Assembly: GCA_016789245.1 (NCBI GenBank)
Contig: JAEURM010000037.1
Span: 1 to 12,075, forward strand
Direction of reading: 5' to 3'
Source: Anaerolineales bacterium
Lineage (GTDB): Bacteria > Chloroflexota > Anaerolineae > Anaerolineales > UBA6663
Length of the DNA stretch: 12,075 bases
Part shown: positions 1 to 6,524 of the stretch, one piece after another
Layout of the letters: each line of letters begins with the position of its first letter
Position numbering within the stretch: the stretch's first letter is position 1
Notes under the pieces: generated by a model
The model's input: only the letters and a program-made list of their open reading frames with translations
The model's database searches: none
What the model was told of the DNA's origin: nothing
Position numbers and translations under genes: made by a program

Positions 1-1
1 G

Positions 2-151
2 AAGCGCGCGATCGAGACCTACCTCGGGTCCGCGCGGCCCAAGCTCGTGCGCGCGCGCACCGGCAGCGCGCTTTTCCTCAGCGACCGCGGTCAGGCCATC
101 TCGCGGAAAACCATCTGGGCCCTCGTGAAGAAACACGCCGCCCGCGCTGGG
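2..151 (+). CDS. XerC/XerD-type tyrosine recombinase, internal fragment
   Basis: The frame starting at base 2 encodes an internal piece of a XerC/XerD-like tyrosine recombinase, the enzyme that resolves chromosome dimers or integrates elements by strand exchange. The visible peptide contains ARPKLV, then LFLSDRGQAISRKTIW and LVKKHAARAG, matching the segment that precedes the catalytic PHxLRH box in this family. The N-terminus lies outside the window. After HAARAG the family would continue toward the HxLRH box, but here the frame reads unrelated residues and stops at 194-196. The catalytic His, Arg and Tyr of the C-terminal half are therefore absent. The first 60 bases are 75% GC by count, clearly higher than the purA sequence beyond the junction. 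It is a fragment and probably not native to this locus. The family call is good; XerC versus XerD cannot be decided. Confidence 0.72.
137..151. other. Chimeric junction with shared sequence
   Basis: Bases 137-151 can be read as recombinase (AARAG on +) and as PurA (PSAGG on -). To the left only the recombinase is family-like; to the right only PurA is. A sharp composition change coincides: very GC-rich on the left, moderate on the right. A shared stretch of about 13-15 bases at the breakpoint fits a mis-join by an assembler or amplification chimera, or microhomology-mediated recombination. The artefact is favoured because purA is normally essential. Confidence 0.75.
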
Positions 152-880
152 CGAGGAGCTGGTGACAAATGGATAAGTGCCATGATCAATATCTAACAGC
201 GTGCCTTGCGCACCTTCGGCAATAACGCGCGCACCCGCTTGCAATTGTTGATGTAAGTACAGCGCCGTATCGGTAATGTAGGGCGCGAGGCGTTGGGCGT
301 GCGCGGCAAATTCAGCGGCGAGGAGGCTGGCGTCTAGCGGCGGCGCGGCGTAGATATTTTCCAAAGTGCGGTTGGTTTGGCGGATGTGCTCATGCACCGC
401 ATCTCCTAATTGTTCTGGATTAAGAAGCAGTTCGGCGCGTAAGCCGTGCCGCGCAATTTTATCGGTGTAAGCTGGGCCAATGCCACGGCCGGTGGTGCCA
501 ATTTTGCCTTCAGCACGCGCGGCTTCTTCAGCTTTATCCAGCGCAATATGTGCGGGCGTGATGAGGTGCGCGGCGTGCGAGATTTTGATGCGGGTGGGAG
601 AAACATCTACGCCCGATGACTGTAACTTTTCCATCTCGGCCAGCAAGCGTGCTGGGTTTATCACCATGCCGTTGCCTAGCACGCTTATCACCCGGGGCTG
701 AATTACGCCGCTGGGAAGCAAATGCAATTTGTAGAGTTGTGCGCCCACAGTGACAGTGTGACCGGCATTATCGCCGCCCGAATAGCGAGCAACGATTTGC
801 GCGTCTTCGGCCAACAAATCCGTAATGCGGCCTTTGCCTTCATCACCCCATTGAGCGCCAACTAAAATATCTAAGGGCAT
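137..880 (-). CDS. purA: Adenylosuccinate synthetase, N-terminal part (3' end lost at a junction)
   Basis: PurA joins IMP and aspartate with GTP to make adenylosuccinate, the first committed step from IMP to AMP, in the cytoplasm. The ATG at 878-880 opens MPLDILVGAQWGDEGKG, the family N-terminal phosphate loop, with the expected catalytic Asp13 and His41 (in NAGHTV). The signature IGTTGRGIGPAYTDK follows near residues 127-141, and EGAQGTLLDIDHGTYPFVTS near 220-239. About 248 residues resemble PurA, against roughly 430 normally. Homology ends after SSSPSAGG, where GV.KAY and TRVG motifs should follow, because the sequence switches to the recombinase fragment. The frame stays open to base 1 but that extension is not PurA-like. 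A ribosome binding site (GGAG at 887-890) precedes the start and belongs to the neighbouring palindrome. It lies 60 bases downstream of the sugar transferase and may be co-transcribed. Confidence 0.93.
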
Positions 881-890
881 AACCTTCTCC

Positions 891-942
891 AATTCTCCAA
901 TTCTCTAGTTCTCAATAATGAGAAGCTGAGAATTGGAGAATT
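891..942. repeat. Nested palindrome built on GAATTGGAGAATT words
   Basis: Perfect 15-base arms at 891-905 and 928-942 surround a second stem (909-914 with 919-924, loop 915-918). The word AATTCTCC is iterated, with a further CTTCTCC at 884-890. The right arm runs into the TAA stop of the sugar transferase (941-943), and the left side carries the purA ribosome binding site. A transcript of either strand could fold into a long hairpin. There is no T-tract, so a classical intrinsic terminator is unlikely; it may act as a processing or stabilising hairpin, or simply be a proliferating repeat. Confidence 0.85.
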
Positions 943-2347
943 AGTACGCTCCACTCCCGAACAGCACCCGCGGAATGGTGCGAAACATGACGACGAAATC
1001 TAATGCCAGCGACCAATTTTCAATGTAGTAAATATCTAGCAAGCACATCTCATCAAACGTCAAATCACTGCGGCCCGAAACTTGCCACAAGCCGCTGAGG
1101 CCGGGTTGCACTTCTAAACGTTGGCGGTGCCACGGCTGATATTGCTCCACTTCTGAGGGCAGGCCCGGACGCGGCCCCACCAAACTCATATCACCGCGCA
1201 AAATATTGAAGAACTGCGGCAGTTCATCCAAACTGGTGGTGCGCAAGATGGTGCCAACACGGGTGCGGCGCGGGTCATCTTTCATTTTGAAGAGTGGGCC
1301 ACTGGCTTCATTAAACGCTAAAAGTTGCCCCAATTCTTCTTCCGCGCTCTCACGCATAGAGCGGAACTTGTACACCGTAAATAATTTACCATGCTCACCC
1401 ACACGCGTTTGCCGGAAGAACACCGAGCCGGGTGAATCCAGCTTAATGGCCAGCGCGGCTAACAGCATAAGCGGGCTAGAAATGAGCAAGCCGAGCACGG
1501 CGAACGTCACATCCAGTGCGCGTTTGAACAGGCGGCCAATGCGCGAGATGCGCACTTCTTTGATGCCGATGATGGGAATGCCGCCCAAATCATCCACATC
1601 CAACCGGCTGAGGGAAAGCTGAAACAAATCGGGCACCACGCGCGCGCGCACACCAAAAGATTGGCAAGCCCGTACCAGCGCCACAATTTTGCGTTGATAC
1701 ATCCACGGCAACGTAATCAACACTTCATCCACCGGCTCAGTGCTGAGGATGTGTTCCACACGCTCCAAGCCGCCCATATTTTTTAGGCGGCCCAACTCAC
1801 CTTTAGACGGATCATCATCAATAAAGCCTACAATTTGAAAGCCCAAATCTCGACGGGCCTTCATGGTGAGCACCACGGTGCGACCCATTTCGCCGGCACA
1901 CACAAACAGCACACGCGCTACCCCAATGCCCCGCCGCCGTAATTCACGCCGCGCGGCCCGCTCCACCAACCGCGCCAAAGCTAGAAGCACAATCGTCAGC
2001 CCAATCGCCCACAAAATCATCAACCGAGAGTAGATGAGGGTGCGAGACAGAAAGATGATGGCGAACACAATGACGCCCACGGTAGTGCTGGCGTTGATGA
2101 TGCGATATAGCTCGGCAAACCAACTCACGCCGCGCTGAGGGGTGTAGACACCGGCCACAAACAAAAAAATCAGCATGAGCACGGTGTAGCCAATTTGCAA
2201 TTGGGCGTACGCCGTAAACGGCGCTTGAAACGCATCTAACACTGGTGCAAACAATTGCAAGGTATAGCGCGCGTAATAGGCCAAGCCAAAGGCGAGGTTG
2301 ATGAGCGCAATATCAATGAGAACGAGTAACCAGAGTGAACGATTCAC
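941..2347 (-). CDS. Undecaprenyl-phosphate sugar-1-phosphate transferase (exopolysaccharide initiation)
   Basis: This is a 468-residue membrane enzyme of the WcaJ/WbaP class. The family moves a sugar-1-phosphate from a nucleotide sugar to undecaprenyl phosphate, starting an exopolysaccharide or O-unit at the inner face of the membrane. Four N-terminal membrane helices lie at about 5-25, 52-68, 86-101 and 108-127. A Rossmann-like domain spans about 143-225, and a further hydrophobic hairpin lies near 280-301. The catalytic domain holds FFRQTRVGEHG, VYKFRSM (325-331), DELPQFFNILRGDMSLVGPRP-type residues from 374 to 394, and PGLSGLWQVSGR (415-426). All diagnostic motifs are intact and the length is typical. 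The start is GTG at 2345-2347 with no clear Shine-Dalgarno sequence, so the start is less certain than the function. Two glycosyltransferases lie upstream on the same strand. Sugar specificity (glucose, galactose or other) cannot be read from sequence. Confidence 0.94.
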   Translation of the reverse strand: MNRSLWLLVLIDIALINLAFGLAYYARYTLQLFAPVLDAFQAPFTAYAQLQIGYTVLMLIFLFVAGVYTPQRGVSWFAELYRIINASTTVGVIVFAIIFLSRTLIYSRLMILWAIGLTIVLLALARLVERAARRELRRRGIGVARVLFVCAGEMGRTVVLTMKARRDLGFQIVGFIDDDPSKGELGRLKNMGGLERVEHILSTEPVDEVLITLPWMYQRKIVALVRACQSFGVRARVVPDLFQLSLSRLDVDDLGGIPIIGIKEVRISRIGRLFKRALDVTFAVLGLLISSPLMLLAALAIKLDSPGSVFFRQTRVGEHGKLFTVYKFRSMRESAEEELGQLLAFNEASGPLFKMKDDPRRTRVGTILRTTSLDELPQFFNILRGDMSLVGPRPGLPSEVEQYQPWHRQRLEVQPGLSGLWQVSGRSDLTFDEMCLLDIYYIENWSLALDFVVMFRTIPRVLFGSGAY

Positions 2348-2396
2348 AGTGAGAATACAGAATATAGATAGCCGAGCACAGTTTGCAGAACGCGGA

Positions 2397-2411
2397 TACT
2401 AGAGCCTAGTA
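2397..2411. repeat. Small palindrome at a stop codon
   Basis: TACTAG and CTAGTA (2397-2402 and 2406-2411) are separated by three bases and include the TAG stop of the upstream glycosyltransferase (2399-2401). No T-tract follows. It could be chance, but it echoes the other palindromes that overlap stop codons in this gene group. Confidence 0.4.
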
Positions 2412-3538
2412 GTTACTTGCGTCTGGTCAGCCATCTCCAAAGCGCGGCGATAGCTGGCGACGGTGGCTTGCGCGGTGGCCAACCACGTGAATTGCGCGGC
2501 GTGGGCCGGGCCGCGCGCCGCTAAGTCTTCGCCAGCCGTCAGGGCGCGGTGCAAAGCCTCCGTCAGCGCATCTACGTCTTGCGGCGGAACTTTCAGTGCT
2601 GCAGAACCAGCCGCTTCTGGTAAAGATGACGTATTAGACGTGACAACAGGCCGCCCACACGCCAGCGCTTCTAACACGGGCAGGCCAAAACCTTCAAACG
2701 ATGATGGGTAAGCAAAGACTGCGCCAGCGTTATACCACAGCGGCAGTTCCTCAGCCGGAACATAACCGGGGAAATGCACCCGGCCACGCAAGCCTAATGA
2801 TTCTACCTGCTTGAACAAATCTGCGTAGAACCAACCTTTAGCACCTGCTAACACAAGGCAGAGATTAGGGATTAGGGATTGGAGATGACTGAAGGCCGAG
2901 ACTAATGTAGAAAGATTTTTGCGCGGCTCTAACGTTCCCAAATACAGAATGAATTGCTCAGGCAAGCCGGCGCGCGCGCGGAAGGCTTCCACTTCGGTCT
3001 GCGGCAGTGGGCGGAAGCGCGCCTCCACGCCGGGGTAAGCTACATCTACTTGCGCGGCGGGCACGTTCAACAACCGCACCACATCGCGCTTGGTGCTTTC
3101 AGAAATGGCAAGCACACGGCGCGCGCGGCGGCAAGATATGGCCGAGAGGGTGGAAAGATACAGCCGCTGAAACGCCGGGAATTTTTCCGGAAACAGGCGG
3201 AAGGAAAGGTCATACATCGTCACCACGGCGGGCGTGGCGCTCATCAGCGGTGAAGCAAACGCCATGGAATGTAAGAGATTGGGCCGAAGACGCGCCAGAT
3301 GAAACGGTTGCGCCAGTTGTTCCCACAGGATGCGGGCCAGTGGCCGGTGCGTGGGCCAGCGGCTGGGCCAAATTTGTGCGCGCGCCATTTCCGGCTGGCC
3401 GTTGGTAAACACGGTGAAGGCAAACTCTGGCGCGGCGGCGGGCAAGTGCTTAAGCGTGTGAAAGATGTACTGATGAATGCCCGCGCTCCGATACGAAGCG
3501 CCGCCAAAGAGTAAGTGGGCGTTGAGGGCGATGTGCAT
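2399..3538 (-). CDS. Glycosyltransferase family 4 (GT-B fold), mannosyltransferase-like
   Basis: This 379-residue cytoplasmic enzyme probably adds a sugar from a nucleotide donor to a lipid-linked glycan. The start chosen is the ATG at 3536-3538, giving MHIALNAHLLFGG with the glycine-rich N-terminal loop of GT4 enzymes. An upstream ATG at 3599-3601 would add 21 residues, but these are encoded by an intergenic palindrome and are not family-like. The donor-binding half shows YLGTLEPRKN (199-208), LVLAGAKGW (228-236), and the E-x7-E element in FEGFGLPVLEALACG (E282, E290). Length and motifs fit the WbpY/MtfB-like group. No strong Shine-Dalgarno sequence is visible. Residues 218-226 (LQSLIPNL region) are encoded by an iterated AATCCCT word. 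It sits between another GT4 gene and the sugar-phosphate transferase. Donor and acceptor are not predictable. Confidence 0.93.
   Translation of the reverse strand: MHIALNAHLLFGGASYRSAGIHQYIFHTLKHLPAAAPEFAFTVFTNGQPEMARAQIWPSRWPTHRPLARILWEQLAQPFHLARLRPNLLHSMAFASPLMSATPAVVTMYDLSFRLFPEKFPAFQRLYLSTLSAISCRRARRVLAISESTKRDVVRLLNVPAAQVDVAYPGVEARFRPLPQTEVEAFRARAGLPEQFILYLGTLEPRKNLSTLVSAFSHLQSLIPNLCLVLAGAKGWFYADLFKQVESLGLRGRVHFPGYVPAEELPLWYNAGAVFAYPSSFEGFGLPVLEALACGRPVVTSNTSSLPEAAGSAALKVPPQDVDALTEALHRALTAGEDLAARGPAHAAQFTWLATAQATVASYRRALEMADQTQVTTRL
2867..2886. repeat. Iterated GGGATTA word inside a glycosyltransferase gene
   Basis: On the + strand the segment around 2870-2885 reads AGATTAGGGATTAGGGATTGGAG, in two near-perfect units of GGATTAG/GGATTGG. 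On the coding strand it gives LQSLIPNL, in a variable part before LVLAG. It resembles the phrase-like words of the intergenic palindromes, but inside an intact frame. Confidence 0.6.
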
Positions 3539-3550
3539 TGGCGAATAGTA

Positions 3551-3602
3551 GATGGCAGATAGCTTAGGGCGGATAGCAATTTGCCATCGGCTATCTGCCA
3601 TC
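3551..3602. repeat. Palindrome built on GGCAGATAGC words
   Basis: Arms of 13 bases, GATGGCAGATAGC at 3551-3563 and its complement at 3590-3602, flank a 26-base centre that repeats related words (GCGGATAGC, TTGCCATC). The right arm encodes the last residues and TAG stop of the upstream glycosyltransferase (stop 3591-3593). It fills nearly the whole 52-base gap between the two glycosyltransferases. A hairpin is possible on either strand; no T-tract is present. Confidence 0.85.
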
Positions 3603-4706
3603 CGCCATTATCTGGTGATAGAACTTTATCGTGCGTTCCGCCACGCTGGCTTGGGTGAAGTGAGCCAGCACGCGGGCACGGCCTTTGGCGGCCAGTTCGG
3701 CGCGCAGAGGTTGAGAATCTCGCAAGGCGGTGAGGTGCGCGGCCAAAGCTTCCACATTCTCTTCGGGAAAAAGCAAGCCGCTGTCCGCAATCACGTTGGG
3801 AACTTCACCACACTCAGAGCCAATCACCGGCACACCGCAGGCCATGGCTTCAATCAGCACGCGGCCAAATTGCTCCTTCCAGTTAGGCCGTGTGCGGGAG
3901 GGCAACACTAACGCATCCAACTCCGCATAAAAGTTGGGCATTTCTGTGGAGGGCCGCATGGGCGCAAAACTCACACGCTCAGTAAGGCCGGTTTGCTTCA
4001 CTAATTTTTCCAGTAAGCCGCGCTCCGGCCCAGCGCCGAGAATCTTCACTTGCACGCCCGGCACACGCGCGGCGGCCAGTAGTAAAACATCTACGCCCTT
4101 CTCTGGCACAAGGCGGCCAGCGTAACCCACGGTGAGCGGCAGGTGGCGGGTGACGGACGCAATCCCTAATTCCTGTTCCCTAAATACTTCCGCATCAACC
4201 CCAAACTGTGGAATCACTGCCAGCGGCCCGCCGTAGCCTTTGGCCCGCCACACTTCGGCGGCGGCGGTGTTGCCGGCAATCGCGCCGTGCGCACGGTTGA
4301 GCACATCCCGTTCTAGCCAACTGAAAGGCGGCGGGTAGCGGCGGTTGATGTTTTGCCATGAAAAGAACAACGTTTTAGCGCTCTTTTGCAAACTTTGGCG
4401 CAGGGCTAACCATGTGGCTAAGTTGTACGGCTCTTCATCAATATGCACCAAATCTGGTTTTACGCGCTCAATTAGCGCCCCAAAGCGCGGGTAAAAGTGT
4501 AGGTGAAAGTTGCCATTGAAAATGATAGACGTCTCAACCAGTTGATAGCCGTTGGTGTGTACGCGCTCCAAAGGTTGCGTGCCGCGCTCATCTCGCCATT
4601 CGGGCGGCACGGCAACAGTTAATTCCACGCCACGCGCGGCCATTTCTTCTAGCTTGCGCTGGTAAATGCCCACCACGCACGCTTTGGAAAGTAGGAGGAC
4701 TTTCAT
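3591..4706 (-). CDS. Glycosyltransferase family 4 (GT-B fold)
   Basis: This 371-residue enzyme is first in the - strand polysaccharide group. The ATG at 4704-4706 gives MKVLLLSKACVVGIYQRKLE, a typical GT4 beginning (beta strand then nucleotide-side loop). A longer frame extends to 4985 but runs through the divergent intergenic region and is not family-like. The donor half contains VGYAGRLVPEKG (193-204), ILGAGPERG (222-230) and the E-x7-E pair E278/E286 in KEQFGRVLIEAMACGVPVIGS, followed by GEVPNVI. The expected role is sugar transfer onto a growing lipid-linked glycan at the cytoplasmic face. The last residues MADGR and the stop are encoded by the downstream palindrome. Residues 173-181 (EVFREQELGIA region) come from an iterated TAGGGAA/TAGGGAT word. 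No strong Shine-Dalgarno sequence is seen. Specificity is unknown. Confidence 0.93.
   Translation of the reverse strand: MKVLLLSKACVVGIYQRKLEEMAARGVELTVAVPPEWRDERGTQPLERVHTNGYQLVETSIIFNGNFHLHFYPRFGALIERVKPDLVHIDEEPYNLATWLALRQSLQKSAKTLFFSWQNINRRYPPPFSWLERDVLNRAHGAIAGNTAAAEVWRAKGYGGPLAVIPQFGVDAEVFREQELGIASVTRHLPLTVGYAGRLVPEKGVDVLLLAAARVPGVQVKILGAGPERGLLEKLVKQTGLTERVSFAPMRPSTEMPNFYAELDALVLPSRTRPNWKEQFGRVLIEAMACGVPVIGSECGEVPNVIADSGLLFPEENVEALAAHLTALRDSQPLRAELAAKGRARVLAHFTQASVAERTIKFYHQIMADGR
4161..4185. repeat. Iterated AATCCCTAAT-like word inside a glycosyltransferase gene
   Basis: The + strand holds AATCCCTAATTC, then CTGTTCCCTAAAT, so CCCTAA occurs twice with related spacing. On the coding strand it encodes the surface-like stretch FREQELGIA just after QFGVDAEV. 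The word matches the one in the neighbouring glycosyltransferase at about 2867-2886. Confidence 0.5.
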
Positions 4707-4714
4707 TGAGGGAA

Positions 4715-4775
4715 TCTCGTGCCAAGCACGCAAAACCCACCAAGACTCTTTGCGAACTTGGCGTGCTTGGCGAGA
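4715..4775. repeat. Palindrome built on CTTGGCGTGCTTGGCG words
   Basis: An 11-base arm GCCAAGCACGC (4721-4731) is the exact complement of 4761-4771. Pairing extends to TCTC at 4715-4718 against GAGA at 4772-4775, with a two-base bulge. The right side iterates CTTGGCG. It lies in the 144-base divergent gap between the glycosyltransferase (- strand) and the GH-A-like gene (+ strand), in the likely 5' leader of the former. Confidence 0.75.
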
Positions 4776-4824
4776 GATAATTTGTTGGCTGGTGAATGGC
4801 GAAATTCTTGCACTAAAGCCGAAG

Positions 4825-4830
4825 TATAAT
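4825..4830 (+). promoter_or_regulatory. Possible -10 box for the GH-A-like gene
   Basis: A perfect TATAAT lies 21 bases before the ATG at 4851. No good -35 box is found 16-18 bases upstream; TTGCAC at 4808-4813 is only 11 bases away. If used, transcription would start at about the GGAGG ribosome binding site, leaving a very short leader, so the assignment is weak. Confidence 0.3.
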
Positions 4831-4850
4831 CGCTCTTGGAGGCCCAACCT

Positions 4851-6524
4851 ATGCCCAGCAAACTTGCCCCACACGCTCTTGCCCCGTCTGCTGATATACG
4901 CCGCATGGTGGAAGCGGGTAGCCCCGTGGTGAAGCTGGCTGGCCCGTTCGGCTTGGCAGAAGAAATGTTGAGCCTTAATCCACACCTGCTAATTGTGGGC
5001 CGCGTGGTGGAAAACGTGGATATTGGCGGGTTAGCGGATAGTGGGCAATCCCCGCAAGCTCAGGCGCACGCGCTAATTGAACGGCAACGCGGCACGTATC
5101 AAAACAACCCCCTCATCAAAATTTGGGAAGGGCCGAACGAGCCGGGCTTTGGCTCGGCTAATGACCCAGTGCAAGTGCGCCGCATGGCATGGTACGCCGC
5201 GTTTGAAGCGGAGCGTTTGCGCTTACTGGCCGATATTGGCCTGCAGGGGGTGGCCGCCAACTTCTCCACCGGCACACCCGATTTGCCACTGTGGACGGCC
5301 TTCTTACCGGCGCTGGATGCGTGCGAGCGTTACCACGGTTTTCTCGGCCTGCATGAATATTCTTCGCCTTTCATGTGGTCACTCACCGGCAACTTTCAAA
5401 CTAATAATTGTGATGGCACGGCCACTGGCCCGGGCGAGGGTGATACTGGCTTTACCACTCTACGCTACCGCAAAGTGTATCGGCAATATCTCGCGCCCAA
5501 CGGCTTGGATGATGTGCCGCTTCTCATCACTGAGTGCGGATTGGATCATATTGGCGCGGTGTGCGCGGGCCAGAGCGATGGCGCTTGGAAAGACCACGGC
5601 GATTATTGGAACCGGCATGATGGCCGCCGTGACCTAATTGATTACTGGCGCGGCCCTGAACGTGACGCGGGCCGTTATTACGCCGAGCAATTAAAGTGGT
5701 ATGACGCTGAACTGCAAAAAGATGCCTACGTGGTGGGGGCTACAATTTTCACGGTGGGCCAAATCACGGGCTGGGAAAAGTTTGAAATTACGGGCACACG
5801 TGTGAGCGATGTGTTGGTGGAACACATCCGCGCTAGCCGCCCGCCCGCCGCGCCGCCCCCGCCACCACCGGCTGACCCCATTGTTGTGCCACCCGGCCCA
5901 GAACCGCCGCGCCCGCTCACTGGCATCAATCTTTTAGTAAACGCCGGCTTTGAAGAAGGCAAAGCGTATTTTGCGGATGAAACGCGCGAACGCGCCGTGC
6001 CCGCTGGCTGGCTGATGGAATGGGGCGTGAGCGGTGAGCCGCTTTTGCCCAGCCAGAGCGGGCCGTTCGGCTTACCCCTCACCACGCTCATTAATAGCCG
6101 AGATGTGGCCACGGCTGACCGCCAACGTTTGTTTGCGGAAGGCGGGTACGCATGGAAGTTATGCGGCTTGCGGCATCCGTTCCGCGTGCGGCTGTGGCAA
6201 TCATTGGCCGGGCTAGAAGATTTGCGCCCGCACCGTTTCAGCGTTAGCGTGCTGGCGGATGCGGTTGAACGTTTACAACCCCGGCTGGCTTACGCCACTA
6301 ACCCCTTCGCTAGTGAAGTGCGCTTAGTAGTAACTACGCGCGGCAACGTGGCCGAAACGGATTGGCTCACCGGCCAAACCATGCCCTTTGGTAAATATCA
6401 CCGCCTTGTGTTGGATTTTATGCCCACGGATGGCAGTGCGGTAGTTTCGCTAGAAATTCGCTCACGCCTGCCCCTGCCCCTCGGCGCGTGGTATGTGGAT
6501 GAATTGCGGGTGGAACCGGTGTGA
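4851..6524 (+). CDS. Clan GH-A-like glycoside hydrolase with proline linker and C-terminal beta-sandwich-like module
   Basis: The 557-residue protein is probably a TIM-barrel glycoside hydrolase or a relative. The ATG at 4851 is preceded by GGAGG (4838-4842) at ideal spacing; a TTG at 4836 is in frame but overlaps that site. Residues 1-330 form the barrel-like part. The pair expected in clan GH-A is visible: acid/base Glu97 in WEGPNEPGF, and nucleophile Glu228 in LLITECGLD at a strand end. A proline-rich linker (331-355, PPAAPPPPPP) leads to a C-terminal module starting GINLLVNAGFEEG, the usual opening of carbohydrate-binding-like beta-sandwich domains, ending AWYVDELRVEPV. No signal peptide or membrane anchor is apparent at the N-terminus, odd for a linker/CBM architecture. 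It diverges from polysaccharide genes and overlaps a lipoprotein gene, suggesting a role in glycan trimming. Substrate and exact GH family are unknown, and activity is unproven. Confidence 0.78.
   Translation: MPSKLAPHALAPSADIRRMVEAGSPVVKLAGPFGLAEEMLSLNPHLLIVGRVVENVDIGGLADSGQSPQAQAHALIERQRGTYQNNPLIKIWEGPNEPGFGSANDPVQVRRMAWYAAFEAERLRLLADIGLQGVAANFSTGTPDLPLWTAFLPALDACERYHGFLGLHEYSSPFMWSLTGNFQTNNCDGTATGPGEGDTGFTTLRYRKVYRQYLAPNGLDDVPLLITECGLDHIGAVCAGQSDGAWKDHGDYWNRHDGRRDLIDYWRGPERDAGRYYAEQLKWYDAELQKDAYVVGATIFTVGQITGWEKFEITGTRVSDVLVEHIRASRPPAAPPPPPPADPIVVPPGPEPPRPLTGINLLVNAGFEEGKAYFADETRERAVPAGWLMEWGVSGEPLLPSQSGPFGLPLTTLINSRDVATADRQRLFAEGGYAWKLCGLRHPFRVRLWQSLAGLEDLRPHRFSVSVLADAVERLQPRLAYATNPFASEVRLVVTTRGNVAETDWLTGQTMPFGKYHRLVLDFMPTDGSAVVSLEIRSRLPLPLGAWYVDELRVEPV

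Noticed and set aside
1..200. Integrated element or phage boundary indicated by a recombinase fragment
   Set aside because: No attachment-site repeat or other mobile genes are present, and the fragment is truncated at a shared microhomology, which fits a chimera better.
891..942. CRISPR-like or insertion-sequence ends
   Set aside because: There are no regularly spaced identical repeats with unique spacers, no transposase, and no target-site duplication.
3539..3601. Upstream 21-residue extension of the second glycosyltransferase
   Set aside because: It is encoded by the intergenic palindrome, does not fit the GT4 N-terminus, and the MHIALNAHLLFG start matches the family.
2954..3911. Several open + strand frames over the glycosyltransferases
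   Set aside because: They lie antisense to intact, motif-bearing GT4 genes and show no domain pattern; they are shadows of GC-rich coding DNA.
4707..4985. 93-residue N-terminal extension of the first glycosyltransferase
   Set aside because: It crosses the divergent gap and overlaps the start of the GH-A-like gene; MKVLLLSK is the family-like start.
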